DNA of 64,000 bases from Shinella zoogloeoides. Its GTDB lineage: Bacteria > Pseudomonadota > Alphaproteobacteria > Rhizobiales > Rhizobiaceae. Position numbers and translations under genes: made by a program. This document shows positions 46,365 to 55,868 of this stretch, piece after piece. The stretch's first letter is position 1. Every line of letters starts with the position of its first letter. The DNA is taken from contig NZ_CP131130.1 of assembly GCF_033705735.1 (NCBI RefSeq), positions 3,421,501 to 3,485,500 on the forward strand. Reading direction: 5' to 3'. The notes under the pieces are model-generated. The model searched no databases. It saw nothing but the letters and a program-made list of their open reading frames with translations, and was not told where the DNA came from.

Positions 46365-47339
46365 ATGGTCGCCACGCTTACCGATCCCGCCATCCTGCTG
46401 CCGGCCTTTGTGATGATCGCCGTGCTGGCGACCTTCTACACGCTGGCGGCGCCCTATCTCGACCGCGGCGACCTCGGCAAGCGCATGAAGGCGGTGGCGC
46501 TGGAGCGCGAGCAGATGCGCGCGCGCGAACGGGCGCGCCTCAACACGCAGGCCGTCCAGAGCAAGGCGTCGCTGCGCGCCCAGCACAACACCTCCGTGCG
46601 CCAGGTCGTCGAACGGCTGAACCTGCGCGAGGCGCTCGTCGACGCCAACACGGTGAACCGGCTGAAGCAGGCGGGCTATCGCTCGCAGAACGCCCTCAAC
46701 ATCTTCCTCTTCGCGCGCTTCGTCCTGCCCTTCGTCTTCCTGACGCTTGCCGGCTTCTACATCTTCTATCTCGGCCTCCTCGCCGACAAGCCGCTGCCGA
46801 TGCGCATCCTCGCCACCGTCGCCATCGGCTATCTCGGCTTCTACGCGCCGAACATCTTCGTCTCCAACCAGGTGTCGAAACGCCAGAAATCGATCCGCCG
46901 CGCCTGGCCGGATGCGCTGGACCTCATGCTGATCTGCGTGGAATCGGGCATTTCCATCGAAGTCGCCTTCAAGCGCGTCGCCGATGAGATCGCCATGGCC
47001 TCGCCGGAACTGGCCGAGGAGCTGGTGCTGACCACCGCCGAGCTCTCCTTCCTGCAGGAGCGGCGGGTGGCCTATGATAACCTCGGCACCCGCATCGGGC
47101 TCGACACGGTCAAGTCCGTCACGCAGGCCCTCATCCAGGCCGAGCGCTACGGCACGCCGCTCGCCCAGGCGCTGCGCGTGCTGGCGCAGGAATGCCGCGA
47201 CCAGCGCATGAACGAGGCGGAGAAGAAGGCGGCCGCCCTGCCGCCGAAGCTGACCGTGCCGATGATCCTGTTCTTCCTGCCGGTGCTCGTCGCCGTCATT
47301 CTCGGCCCCGCCGGCATCCAGGTTTCCGACCGCTTCTGA
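46365..47339 (+). CDS. tadC: Type II/IV secretion system inner-membrane protein TadC
   Basis: A 324-residue GspF-domain protein paired with TadB, 10 bases downstream of it. Core WPDALDLMLICVESGISIEVAFKRVADE and QALIQAERYGTPLAQALRVLAQE, with a last hydrophobic segment MILFFLPVLVAVILGPAGI. Last plus-strand gene of the pilus operon; convergent with tadD across a shared terminator. Confidence 0.93.
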   Translation: MVATLTDPAILLPAFVMIAVLATFYTLAAPYLDRGDLGKRMKAVALEREQMRARERARLNTQAVQSKASLRAQHNTSVRQVVERLNLREALVDANTVNRLKQAGYRSQNALNIFLFARFVLPFVFLTLAGFYIFYLGLLADKPLPMRILATVAIGYLGFYAPNIFVSNQVSKRQKSIRRAWPDALDLMLICVESGISIEVAFKRVADEIAMASPELAEELVLTTAELSFLQERRVAYDNLGTRIGLDTVKSVTQALIQAERYGTPLAQALRVLAQECRDQRMNEAEKKAAALPPKLTVPMILFFLPVLVAVILGPAGIQVSDRF

Positions 47340-47359
47340 AGGCGGCCAATTAGACGAAA

Positions 47360-47391
47360 AACGCCCCGGTCGAGCAATCGGCCGGGGCGTT
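47360..47391. terminator. Bidirectional terminator between tadC and tadD
   Basis: AACGCCCCGG / CCGGGGCGTT, a 10-bp stem with a 12-base loop, between the two convergent stops. It has an A-rich left flank (ACGAAA), suiting termination from the minus strand as well. Confidence 0.7.
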
Positions 47392-47421
47392 GGCGTCTTG
47401 GGAGGGACGCTGGGATAAGCT

Positions 47422-48237
47422 TCAGTTGGTGCTGCCGCTGTCGTCCGCGGCGAGCTTCTTCCAGGCGTTCTGCTGGGTCAGCATGGAGCGCAGATAGGTG
47501 ACATTGGCTTCGGCCTGCCCGGCGGTCAATTCCTGCCTTGCGATGGTCTCCGCCTCCTGGAACCGCCCCTGCAGGCCGACGGTGAGCGCCAGGTTCTGGC
47601 GCACGCCGCTGTCGGCGCCGGGCTGGCCGGCGGCCGAGCGCAGATAGGTCTCCGCCGTCTTCAGGTCCCGCGTCAGGAGATAGGACATGCCGAGATTGGA
47701 GAGCACGGACGGCTCGTTCGGCCGCAGGTCGAGCGCCTCGCGGTAGCGCTGGCGGGCCTCGCCCGACCGGCCGAGCTGGTCGAGGATCGCGCCTTCGGCC
47801 GATTTCAGCTTCCAGTCCGGCCGGTCCGGCGTCTGGGCGCGCAGGATCGTGTCGAGCGCCTGCTGGAGCTGGCCGGCCGCCGCCTGCGCCTTGCCGTAGG
47901 CGGCCAGCACTTCACGGTTGTCGGGATTGCTGATGGCGACCTGCTGCATGACGGCGAGCGCCTGGTCGTTGCGCCCGTTCATGCGCAGGACGCTGGCATA
48001 GTTCATGCCGGTCTGGGGATCGCGCGGGTTCTTCTCGTAGGCCTTGCCCATGCTGTCGGCCGCGCCGCGCAGTTCCGTCGCGTTCATCGCGCCGACCGGC
48101 TTGGATGTCGTGGGGATCGAGCCCGTGGTCGGGTTGTTCTTGCTGGCGCAGCTCGCCACCGCCACCGTGATGGCGAGCAGCGCCGCCCCTCTCAGAAGCG
48201 CCGAGCGAAGTGACGAACGCGTGCGGCTGATAGCCAT
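47422..48237 (-). CDS. tadD: TadD-like TPR lipoprotein
   Basis: A 271-residue protein. The signal segment AALLAITVAVASCAS ends in a lipobox cysteine. The remainder is TPR repeats (NYASVLRMNGRNDQALAVMQQVAISNPDN, GEARQRYREALDLRPNEPSVLSNLGMSYL, DLKTAETYLRSAAGQPG). TadD helps in secretin assembly in Tad systems. The start ATG at 48237 matches the hydrophobic leader; the much longer frame to 49038 is antisense to the aminopeptidase gene. Confidence 0.88.
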   Translation of the reverse strand: MAISRTRSSLRSALLRGAALLAITVAVASCASKNNPTTGSIPTTSKPVGAMNATELRGAADSMGKAYEKNPRDPQTGMNYASVLRMNGRNDQALAVMQQVAISNPDNREVLAAYGKAQAAAGQLQQALDTILRAQTPDRPDWKLKSAEGAILDQLGRSGEARQRYREALDLRPNEPSVLSNLGMSYLLTRDLKTAETYLRSAAGQPGADSGVRQNLALTVGLQGRFQEAETIARQELTAGQAEANVTYLRSMLTQQNAWKKLAADDSGSTN

Positions 48238-48369
48238 GATCGGTCCCCGAAGCGATTTTCGCATCCCCGCGGCGTCAAGAATCACGCCGCAATCTCCACT
48301 CAAGCAATAATCTGTTAACCCTAACAGAGTGTTAATTGCCCGATTCCCGGCTCTCTCCAAAGGTTCGCC

Positions 48370-49761
48370 ATGGCCCCCTTCCAGTTCATCGACCGGCCCT
48401 CTCCCTTCAACACGAAAGGCGGCAGGACGCTGCCGATCTTCGCGATCACGCCGGCCCATATCGAAACCGGCACGATCGACCCGATCGCGCTCGACTGGGC
48501 GAAGAAGGCGGGCTTCAAGGCAGAATCGGGTGCGCTGCTGATGGTGCCGACGGCCGACGGCCATCTCGGCGGGGCGCTGTTCGGCCTCGGCAGGAACCCG
48601 TCCGACGCGCCTTTCCTGACGGGCAAGCTCGCCCGCACGCTGCCCGCCGGCGACTGGCATATCGAGACCGCGCCGCTGACGGCCAACCGCCTCGCCCTCG
48701 GCTACGGTCTCGGCAGCTACCGTTTCGAGCGCTACAAGGCCTCGGCCTCCGAGGCGCCGACCCTGCTCATCCCGACCGACGCGGACGCCGCCGACATCAA
48801 GCGCCAGCTCGCCGGCGTCTTCCTCGCCCGCGACCTCATCAACACGCCGACCAACGATATGGGCCCGGAAGCGCTGGAAGACGTCTTCCGCGCGCTCGGC
48901 GAGCACTACAAGGCGAAGGTCTCGGTGATCGCGGGCGATGATCTTCTCAAGGAGAACTTCCCCCTCATCCACACGGTCGGCCGCGCCTCGGAGCAGGCGC
49001 CGCGTCTCCTCGAACTGCGCTGGGGCAAGAAGGGCCACAAGCGCGTGACGCTCGTCGGCAAGGGCGTCTGCTTCGACACAGGCGGCCTCGACATCAAGCC
49101 GGCCTCCTCCATGCTACTGATGAAGAAGGACATGGGCGGCGCGGCCAATGTCATGGGCCTCGCACTGATGATCATGGACGCCAAGCTGAAGGTGGACCTA
49201 CGTGTGCTGCTGCCGGTGGTCGAGAACTCGATCTCGGCCAATGCCTTCCGCCCCGGCGACATTTACAAAAGCCGCAAGGGCCTGACCGTGCAGATCGACA
49301 ATACCGATGCCGAGGGCCGGCTGATCCTTGCCGACGCGCTCGCCTATGCCGACGAGGAGGAGGCCGACCTCATCGTCGACATGGCAACGCTGACGGGCGC
49401 CGCCCGCGTCGCGCTCGGCCCGGACCTGCCGCCCTTCTTCACCGACGACGACGACCTTGCCCACGACCTCACCGAGGCGAGCCTTGCGGTCGACGATCCG
49501 ATGTGGCGCATGCCGCTCTACATGGGCTACGACAAGGACGTCTCCGCCCGCATCGCCGACCTCACCAACGCCCCGTCCGGCGGCATGGCCGGCTCGATCA
49601 CGGCCGCGCTCTTCCTCAAGCGCTTCGTCACGCGCAACCGGCATTGGGCGCATTTCGACATCTATGCCTGGGCGCAGGCCGAGCGGCCACATTCGCCGGT
49701 CGGCGGCGAGGCGCAGGCGATCCGCGCGCTCTACCACCACCTGCGCGGCATGACCGCCTGA
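48370..49761 (+). CDS. Leucyl aminopeptidase family (M17) metallopeptidase
   Basis: A 463-residue enzyme removing N-terminal residues from peptides. Catalytic core: VTLVGKGVCFDTGGLDIKP, then VEDSISANAFRPGD-like NSISANAFRPGD, and the metal/bicarbonate motif NTDAEGRL (residues 311-318). The N-terminal domain is divergent and the protein is somewhat shorter than E. coli PepA, so I give no symbol. Divergent from tadD. Confidence 0.92.
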   Translation: MAPFQFIDRPSPFNTKGGRTLPIFAITPAHIETGTIDPIALDWAKKAGFKAESGALLMVPTADGHLGGALFGLGRNPSDAPFLTGKLARTLPAGDWHIETAPLTANRLALGYGLGSYRFERYKASASEAPTLLIPTDADAADIKRQLAGVFLARDLINTPTNDMGPEALEDVFRALGEHYKAKVSVIAGDDLLKENFPLIHTVGRASEQAPRLLELRWGKKGHKRVTLVGKGVCFDTGGLDIKPASSMLLMKKDMGGAANVMGLALMIMDAKLKVDLRVLLPVVENSISANAFRPGDIYKSRKGLTVQIDNTDAEGRLILADALAYADEEEADLIVDMATLTGAARVALGPDLPPFFTDDDDLAHDLTEASLAVDDPMWRMPLYMGYDKDVSARIADLTNAPSGGMAGSITAALFLKRFVTRNRHWAHFDIYAWAQAERPHSPVGGEAQAIRALYHHLRGMTA

Positions 49762-49810
49762 GCTTTCCTTCGGGCGGTTGATACGGTAGCGTAACGATCG
49801 CGGGAAGCCG

Positions 49811-50203
49811 ATGGTCGCGCCCGCGATTGCGCCAGCAACGCCCGGAGGACCCGTGCCGCTCGATCTCACCCCCTCGCAGGCGCTCGGCCTCTGGCACGCG
49901 GTCGCCGTGGAGCAGGTCCGCGAGGACGGACGGGACCTGACCCTGCGCCAGCTCGCCATCCTTCTGGAGATCTATCTTGTGCCCCCGCCGCATACCGTGC
50001 GGGGGCTCGCCGCGAAGCTCGGTGTCACCAAGCCGGTGATCACCCGCGCGCTCGACACGATGGGCGAGCAGGGGCTCGTCACCCGCCTGCGCGACGAGCG
50101 CGACCGCCGCAACGTCGTCATCAAGCGCACCGTCGAGGGGGCACTCTATCTCGAACATCTCGGCGATGTTATCATCGCCAGGGCCCGCGCCCAGAATTCC
50201 TGA
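49811..50203 (+). CDS. MarR family transcriptional regulator
   Basis: A protein of up to 130 residues with a winged helix: LTLRQLAILLEIYLVPPPHTVRGLAAKLGVTKPVITRALDTMGEQGLVTRLRDERDRRNVVI. GTG at 49853 is preceded by GGAGG and may be the real start (116 residues). It is 19 bases upstream of the NlpC/P60 gene, which it may control. Confidence 0.83.
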   Translation: MVAPAIAPATPGGPVPLDLTPSQALGLWHAVAVEQVREDGRDLTLRQLAILLEIYLVPPPHTVRGLAAKLGVTKPVITRALDTMGEQGLVTRLRDERDRRNVVIKRTVEGALYLEHLGDVIIARARAQNS

Positions 50204-50222
50204 AGGCTTCCGCGAGAACATC

Positions 50223-51080
50223 ATGAACGCCCTGCCAGACCGCCGCCTCAACGCCTTCCGTCCGGACCTCGCCGAAGAAGCCCTCAAGGGCACCGTCGCC
50301 GCCGGGCGCTATGTGACGGGCGTGCCGGCCCGCATCGCCGTGCCCGTCGCCGCCCTTCGACCCCGGCCGGACGAGGCCGCCGGCATCGACACGCAGGTCC
50401 TGTTCGGCGAGGGCGTGCGCGTGCTCGACCGCGCCGCCGGCTGGGCCTGGGTTAAGTCGGATTTCGACGGCTATGTCGGCTACCTGCCGGAAACCGCGCT
50501 GGATGCGGCCGCGGCGCCCGCCACCCATGTCGTCGGCGTGCCGCGCACTTTCGCCTATACCGGCCCGGACCTCAGGACACCCGCCGCCTTCGTGCTTTCC
50601 ATCGGAAGCCGGCTAACGATCGTCGGCGAGAGCGAGACGCGCGGCACGCGCTATTTCACGCTGGAAGGCGGCCAGTCCGTCATTGCCGGCCATTGCCTGC
50701 CGGCCGGCGGGACGGCGGGCGGCGACTATGTCACGATTGCCGGCCGCTTCCTCGAAACGCCCTATCTGTGGGGTGGCCGCTCCGGCTTCGGCCTCGACTG
50801 CTCGGCCCTCGTACAGCTTTCCATGATGATGGCGGGGCGAAGCGCCCCGCGCGATTCCGACATGCAGGCCGCTGGCCTCGGCGCGCCCGTCGCGCGCGAG
50901 GAACTGCGGCGCGGCGACCTCGTCTTCTGGAAGGGTCATGTGGCGATCATGGAGGACGAGACGACCATCATCCATGCCAACGGCCATACGATGAGCGTCG
51001 CCCGCGAGCCGCTGGCCGCCGCCGTCGAGCGCACCGCCTATCTCTACCAGCAGCCGACAGGCTATCGCCGTCCGGTCTAG
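50223..51080 (+). CDS. NlpC/P60 family peptidoglycan endopeptidase
   Basis: A 285-residue protein with two SH3b-like regions (VLFGEGVRVLDRAAGWAWVKSDFDGYVGYL and a second around LSIGSRLTIVGESETRGTRYFTLE), then the NlpC/P60 domain: nucleophile C193 in GLDCSALVQL and the His in WKGHVAIMEDE. It would hydrolyse the gamma-D-Glu-diaminopimelate bond in murein peptides. No clear signal peptide is seen, so the export route or a cytoplasmic role in recycling is open. Ends overlapping the convergent gene by 4 bases. Confidence 0.9.
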   Translation: MNALPDRRLNAFRPDLAEEALKGTVAAGRYVTGVPARIAVPVAALRPRPDEAAGIDTQVLFGEGVRVLDRAAGWAWVKSDFDGYVGYLPETALDAAAAPATHVVGVPRTFAYTGPDLRTPAAFVLSIGSRLTIVGESETRGTRYFTLEGGQSVIAGHCLPAGGTAGGDYVTIAGRFLETPYLWGGRSGFGLDCSALVQLSMMMAGRSAPRDSDMQAAGLGAPVAREELRRGDLVFWKGHVAIMEDETTIIHANGHTMSVAREPLAAAVERTAYLYQQPTGYRRPV

Positions 51081-51421
51081 AATAACGTCTCGTAGATCTC
51101 CGGCTTGAAGCCGGCCGTAAGCTGCCCGTCGCGGTCGAGGATCGGGCGCTTGATCATGGACGGCTGGGCGATCATCAGCGCGATGGCCTTCTTCCCGTCG
51201 AGGTCCTGCTTGTCGCCGTCCGGCAGGGCGCGGAAGGTGGTACCGGCGCGGTTGAGCACCGTTTCCCAGCCGAGCGCATCGACCCAGCGCGCAAGGCTCG
51301 CCTCGTCGATGCCTTCCGCCTTGTAGTCGTGGAAGCGATAGGCGATGCCCCTGGCGTCGAGCCAGGTGCGGGCCTTCTTCATCGTGTCGCAGTTCTTGAT
51401 GCCGTAGATCGTGACGGTCAC
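51077..51421 (-). CDS. ArsC-family reductase-like protein (YffB type)
   Basis: A 114-residue thioredoxin-fold protein with one N-terminal cysteine (C11 in YGIKNCDTMKKARTWL) and the ArsC block PSMIKRPILDRDGQLTAGFK. YffB-type proteins are glutathione-dependent thiol reductases of uncertain substrate, not arsenate reductases in most tested cases. Confidence 0.88.
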   Translation of the reverse strand: MTVTIYGIKNCDTMKKARTWLDARGIAYRFHDYKAEGIDEASLARWVDALGWETVLNRAGTTFRALPDGDKQDLDGKKAIALMIAQPSMIKRPILDRDGQLTAGFKPEIYETLF

Positions 51422-51468
51422 GCGTCTCTCCTCATGTCATGTGCCGCTTTCATAGAGCGCCGCGGAGG

Positions 51469-52089
51469 TCACGTCACCCCGAGATAGCGGCCGGGGCGGT
51501 GATTGATGGCGAGCGTCATGTTGACGACGACGGCGCCGAGCACCGAAAGCGCCAGCCGGTCCGCCGGGATGACGAAGAAGGCCGCGGCGAGGATGGCAAG
51601 GTCGACGCCGAGCTGGAAATAGCCGGCGCGCAGGCCGAACCGGTCCTGCAGGTAGATCGCCAGCACATTGATGCCGCCGAGCCCGGTGCGGTGGCGGAAG
51701 AGGATGAGCAGGCCCGTGCCGGAAAGCGCGCCGCCCATCACCGCCGCATAGAGCGGATCGAGATGGGAGAAGCCGATCAGGCCGGATGTGAGCCGGGTAA
51801 GGATCGAGACCAGCGTTACCGCGGCGAAGGTCCGCAGTGTGAAGGCCCAGCCGAGCTTGTGCAGGGCAAGCACGTAGAAGGGCAGGTTGATGGCGAAGAA
51901 CAGCCACCAGAAGCCGCTGCCCGTCGCATATTGCAGGAGGAGGGCAAGGCCCGCCGTGCTGCCGGCGAGCAGCACGGCCTTGGTGTAGATCACCACGCCG
52001 AGCGCCACGAACATCGTGCCGACGACAATGGCGATGACATCCTCGTAGACGGAATGGCGCTCGGGCGGGGCAGCTGTCTCGGCCGTCAT
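51469..52089 (-). CDS. YitT family membrane protein
   Basis: A 206-residue protein with about five or six membrane segments (VIAIVVGTMFVALGVVIYTKA, LLLQYATGSGFWWLFFAINLPFYVLA, GGALSGTGLLILFRHRTGLGGINVLAIYLQ). The GTGL and GGIN pattern fits YitT/YczE-type proteins of unknown transport function. 7 bases downstream of the aminotransferase gene. Confidence 0.83.
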   Translation of the reverse strand: MTAETAAPPERHSVYEDVIAIVVGTMFVALGVVIYTKAVLLAGSTAGLALLLQYATGSGFWWLFFAINLPFYVLALHKLGWAFTLRTFAAVTLVSILTRLTSGLIGFSHLDPLYAAVMGGALSGTGLLILFRHRTGLGGINVLAIYLQDRFGLRAGYFQLGVDLAILAAAFFVIPADRLALSVLGAVVVNMTLAINHRPGRYLGVT

Positions 52090-52096
52090 CGCGTCC

Positions 52097-53266
52097 TCAC
52101 AGGCTCAGGAACTTCTCGATGACGGCGTCGACCTCCGCCGTCTTCAGGCCGGCAATGTTGATGCGGCCGGAGGTCGGCATGTAGATGGCGTGCTCGGCCC
52201 TGAGCTTCATCACGTCCGCCTCCTCGAGCGGCAGCAGCGAGAACATGCCCTCCTGCTCGCGGATGGCGGTCAGCACCTGCCAGCGCCTCGAAAGGCCCGC
52301 GGCAAGGCGCTCGCGGATCGCGGTTATGCGCAGCCGCATGGATTCGAGCTCGGCCTTCCAGTCCGCCATCAGCGCCTCGTCGCCGAGGATCATGCTGACG
52401 ACCGCGGACCCGTGGTCCGGCGGCATGGAATAGCTGACGCGGGCGAGCGCCGCGAGATTGCTGCGCACGGTCAGCGCCGTCTCGGCGCTGCCGCAGACGG
52501 CATAGATCGCCCCGGTGCGCTCGCGGTAGAGCCCGAAGGACTTCGAGCAGGAAACGGCGACCAGCGCCTCCGGCACGGCGCTGAGCAGGATGCGCAGGCC
52601 CGCCGCGTCCTCGTCGAGGCCGCGGCCATAGCCCTGATAGGCGATGTCGATGACCGGCAGCAGGCCGCGCTCGGCAACGAGCGCTGCAACGGCGCGCCAT
52701 TGCTCGGTATTGAGGTTCGCCCCCGTCGGGTTGTGGCAGCTCGCATGCAGCAGCACGGCATCGCCCGGCGCGGCGCCGGAAAGCGCCTCCATCATCCGCT
52801 CGAAGAGAACGGCCTGCGAAGGGATGTCGAAGAAGGGATAGGTGACGACCTCCAGGCCGGCGGCCGTGAAGATGCTGGCATGGTTCGGCCAGGTCGGCAG
52901 GCCGAGCCAGATGCGCCGCGTGCCCGTGCGCGCCATGAGGTCGCCGGCAAGGCGCAAAGCGCCCGAGCCGCCGGGCGTCTGCAGTCCGGCGGTCGCGCGG
53001 CCGCGGCCGGCCTCGCCCGTCGTCAGCGCCCACAGGCGTTCGAGGAAGACGGGATCGCCTTCCGGCCCGACATAGGCCTTGGTCTGCTGGGTCTCGACGA
53101 GGCGGCGCTCGGCCTCCTTGACCGCGCGGAAGACCCGCGTGACGCCCGTTTCGTCGCGATAGACGCCGACGCCGAGGTCCACCTTGCCGGCGCGCTCGTC
53201 CGCCCGGAAAAGGCCGATCAGGGCAAGCAGCGGATCGTCGGGCTGGCGGGTGAGGGCATCGAACAT
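52097..53266 (-). CDS. Aromatic amino acid/aspartate aminotransferase (class I, TyrB/TatA type)
   Basis: A 389-residue PLP transaminase. Subgroup Ia features: VDLGVGVYRDETG near the start, LQTPGGSGALRL, NPTGANLN, and PLP lysine K242 in SCSKSFGLYRERTG. The SKSFGLYRERTG form is typical of aspartate and aromatic aminotransferases. Probably transaminates Phe, Tyr and Asp with 2-oxoglutarate. Confidence 0.92.
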   Translation of the reverse strand: MFDALTRQPDDPLLALIGLFRADERAGKVDLGVGVYRDETGVTRVFRAVKEAERRLVETQQTKAYVGPEGDPVFLERLWALTTGEAGRGRATAGLQTPGGSGALRLAGDLMARTGTRRIWLGLPTWPNHASIFTAAGLEVVTYPFFDIPSQAVLFERMMEALSGAAPGDAVLLHASCHNPTGANLNTEQWRAVAALVAERGLLPVIDIAYQGYGRGLDEDAAGLRILLSAVPEALVAVSCSKSFGLYRERTGAIYAVCGSAETALTVRSNLAALARVSYSMPPDHGSAVVSMILGDEALMADWKAELESMRLRITAIRERLAAGLSRRWQVLTAIREQEGMFSLLPLEEADVMKLRAEHAIYMPTSGRINIAGLKTAEVDAVIEKFLSL

Positions 53267-53474
53267 GGCCGGTTTCCTGTCTGGCTGGAGGGTGGAACCG
53301 GTTTAGGACAAATCGCCCGAAAATTCGACCATGATATTGCGGGCAAGGCGCAAGACGCTTGCATTGCCTCCCGGGCGCCGCGCCGCCCCGACTTTTCGGA
53401 ACCTTCTTGCCGCAGGGCGGTTGCCGAGAGGAAGCCCGCCCCCATATGATGGGAGGGTGCACGAGGAAGGTCCA

Positions 53475-54317
53475 TTGGACAGGAACGGCAAGATCACGTC
53501 GGCCGCGCTGCTTGCGGCCATTCGCAATCGCCGCGGCCACCGGCCGCCGGAAAACAATCGCCCGGGCGACACCGTCATCGCGTCCTACAACGTGCACAAA
53601 TGCGTCGGCGTCGACCGGCGCTTCGATCCCGAGCGCACGGCGAGCGTGATCGCCGAGATGAATGCCGACATCATCGCCATCCAGGAGGCGGACAAGCGCT
53701 TCGGCGAGCGGTCGGGCCTGCTGAACCTGGAGGCGCTGGAGCGCGACTGCGGCCTCGTGCCGGTGCCGATCAACGCGCTGTCCTCCTCCGGCCACGGCTG
53801 GCACGGCAACATGATCATGATGCGCAAGGGCGTGGTGGGCGGCGTGCGGCAGCTGAAGCTGCCGGGCGTCGAGCCGCGCGGCGCCCTCGTCGTCCATCTC
53901 GACCTGCCGGTGGGAAAGCTGAGGCTCGTCGCCGCCCATTTCGGCCTGTTGAAGCGCTCGCGCGAGCAGCAGGCGATGGCGATCCTCGCCTCCGTCGCGG
54001 AAGAGGAGGAGATGCCGACCCTTCTCGTCGGCGATCTCAACGAGTGGCGCGTCGGCCGGCGCTCGTCGCTCTCGCGCCTGCAGCCGACCTTCGATCCGGC
54101 CTCCGGCGCGGTGCCGAGCTTTCCTTCCCGCTTTCCGGTTCTGGCGCTCGACCGGGCGCTCGGCCATCCGCACGACCTCGTCACCTCCGTCGAGGTGCAC
54201 GATTCGCCGCTGGCGCGCGTGGCGTCCGATCACCTGCCGATCAAGGCCCATATCGACCTCAAGGTCGTCTGGGAGCGTGCCGGCGCGTCTACAGATAGGG
54301 CGAGCCGAGCCATGTGA
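53475..54317 (+). CDS. Endonuclease/exonuclease/phosphatase (EEP) family hydrolase
   Basis: A protein of about 280 residues with the EEP fold: VIASYNVHKCVGVD, IIAIQEADKRFGERSG (metal-binding Glu), LLVGDLNEWR (catalytic Asp/Asn) and the terminal SDHLPIKAHI (catalytic Asp-His). The likely start is the TTG at 53475, with GAGGAAGG a few bases upstream; a GTG at 53457 is also in frame. Next to a cardiolipin synthase on the other strand, a pairing often seen with EEP phosphodiesterases; lipid or nucleic acid substrates are both possible. 3' ends overlap by 29 bases. Confidence 0.86.
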   Translation: MDRNGKITSAALLAAIRNRRGHRPPENNRPGDTVIASYNVHKCVGVDRRFDPERTASVIAEMNADIIAIQEADKRFGERSGLLNLEALERDCGLVPVPINALSSSGHGWHGNMIMMRKGVVGGVRQLKLPGVEPRGALVVHLDLPVGKLRLVAAHFGLLKRSREQQAMAILASVAEEEEMPTLLVGDLNEWRVGRRSSLSRLQPTFDPASGAVPSFPSRFPVLALDRALGHPHDLVTSVEVHDSPLARVASDHLPIKAHIDLKVVWERAGASTDRASRAM

Positions 54318-55749
54318 TGCGCTCGACGAGGCGCTGGGCGAAGGGCCGCGCATTGAGCGCCTCCAGCGTGACCTCCTCGGCATTCGACAGCGCGGCCGTG
54401 ATGCGCCCGGTGATGCGGTCGGCGAAATCCGGGTCGATCACCTCGATATCCACCTCGAAGTTCAGCCGCAGCGAGCGCGGATCGATGTTCGACGAGCCGA
54501 CATAGGTCCAGATGTCGTCGATGACCGTCAGCTTGGAATGGTTGAAGGCGCCGGAGGCGCGCCAGATGCGGCAGCCGTATTTGAGCAACTGGTCGAACTG
54601 TGCGGTCATGGCGAGGTCGACGAGCTTGAGGTTGTTGGCCGAGGGCACGACGATGTCGATCTCCACCCCGCGCCGCGCCGCCGTGACCATCGCGCTGATC
54701 AGTTCGCGGTCGGGCAGGAAATAGGGCGACATGATGCGGATCTGTTTCTTGGCGACCGACAGCGCGCCCATCAGCATGCGGTGGTTGGTCTCCAGGCTCT
54801 TGTCCGGCCCGGAGGGCACGACGCGGGCGAGCATGCCGGTATCCGGCGCGTCCGGCGGCGGCGGAATGCGCCAGGCCTCGCCGGAAAGGTCGTCGCCGCC
54901 GGAAAAGCGCCAGTCCTCGTAGGCGATGCGGAAGAGGTCGCTGACGACGGGGCCGGTGAGGCGGAAATGGGTGTCGAGCGCCGCGGCCTGCCCGGCGAAT
55001 TCCGCGCAGAAACCGGCGCGGATGTTGAGCCCGCCGGTAAAGGCGGTGGTGCCGTCGACGATGAGGATCTTCCGGTGGGTGCGCAGGTTCGCATAGGGCA
55101 GGCGCAGGCCCATGACGATGTTGCCGTTGAACACGTCCGTCGGCACCTTCGCGCGTTGCAGCTCCGAGACGATGGAGGGAATGGAATAGCGCGCGCCGAC
55201 CGCATCGATCAGCACGCGCACCTCGACGCCGCGCGCGACCGCCGCCGACAGCGCCTCGACGAAGCGCTCGCCGGCCTTGTCGCGGTCGAAGATGTAGGTT
55301 TCGAGCAGGATGGAGCGCTCGGCGGCGGCGATGGCGGCGAGCATTGCCGCATAGGCCTCGTCGCCGGTCGAGAGCACCGCGATGCGGTTGCCCGAAGTGA
55401 GCCGGCAGCGGCCGACGGCGTCGCCAAGGCGCTGCATGGCGGCGAGCGCCCCGCCGAAGCGCACCTGCATATGGGCGTTGGAGACGTCGTATTCGTCGAG
55501 ATGGTGCCAGCCGGCGGCGAGCAGGCCCTCGCGGCCGAGATTGAGGGTCTTTCGCCGGATGCGGTTCACGCCGCCGACGGCATAGATCAGCGCGCCGACC
55601 ACCGGCGACAGCACGATGACGCCGACCCAGCCGATCGCCGCGCGCACTTCCTCCTTCGTCATCGTCGCATGGATGGCGGCGGGAACGCCGAGCACGATCG
55701 ACAGCGCGACGAGGATATGCGGCCAGTAGGCGGAGAGCGTCTCAAACAT
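54289..55749 (-). CDS. cls: Cardiolipin synthase (phospholipase D family)
   Basis: A 486-residue membrane protein with two N-terminal helices (ILVALSIVLGVPAAIHAT, IGWVGVIVLSPVVGALIYAVGG) and two HKD motifs: HRKILIVDGTTAFTGGLNI and HSKLTVIDDIWTYVGSSNID. Typical bacterial cardiolipin synthase, joining two phosphatidylglycerols in the inner membrane. Confidence 0.94.
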   Translation of the reverse strand: MFETLSAYWPHILVALSIVLGVPAAIHATMTKEEVRAAIGWVGVIVLSPVVGALIYAVGGVNRIRRKTLNLGREGLLAAGWHHLDEYDVSNAHMQVRFGGALAAMQRLGDAVGRCRLTSGNRIAVLSTGDEAYAAMLAAIAAAERSILLETYIFDRDKAGERFVEALSAAVARGVEVRVLIDAVGARYSIPSIVSELQRAKVPTDVFNGNIVMGLRLPYANLRTHRKILIVDGTTAFTGGLNIRAGFCAEFAGQAAALDTHFRLTGPVVSDLFRIAYEDWRFSGGDDLSGEAWRIPPPPDAPDTGMLARVVPSGPDKSLETNHRMLMGALSVAKKQIRIMSPYFLPDRELISAMVTAARRGVEIDIVVPSANNLKLVDLAMTAQFDQLLKYGCRIWRASGAFNHSKLTVIDDIWTYVGSSNIDPRSLRLNFEVDIEVIDPDFADRITGRITAALSNAEEVTLEALNARPFAQRLVERITWLGSPYL

Positions 55750-55868
55750 GATGCGTGCGGATCATCCCAAGGCGGCAAGCTCTTTTGCTGCTTCTATATA
55801 TTGCTTCGGACGATACGAATGCGAGGGGGAAGGCCATCCCCCGCGCGAAGATTTTTGTGGGCCCCCCG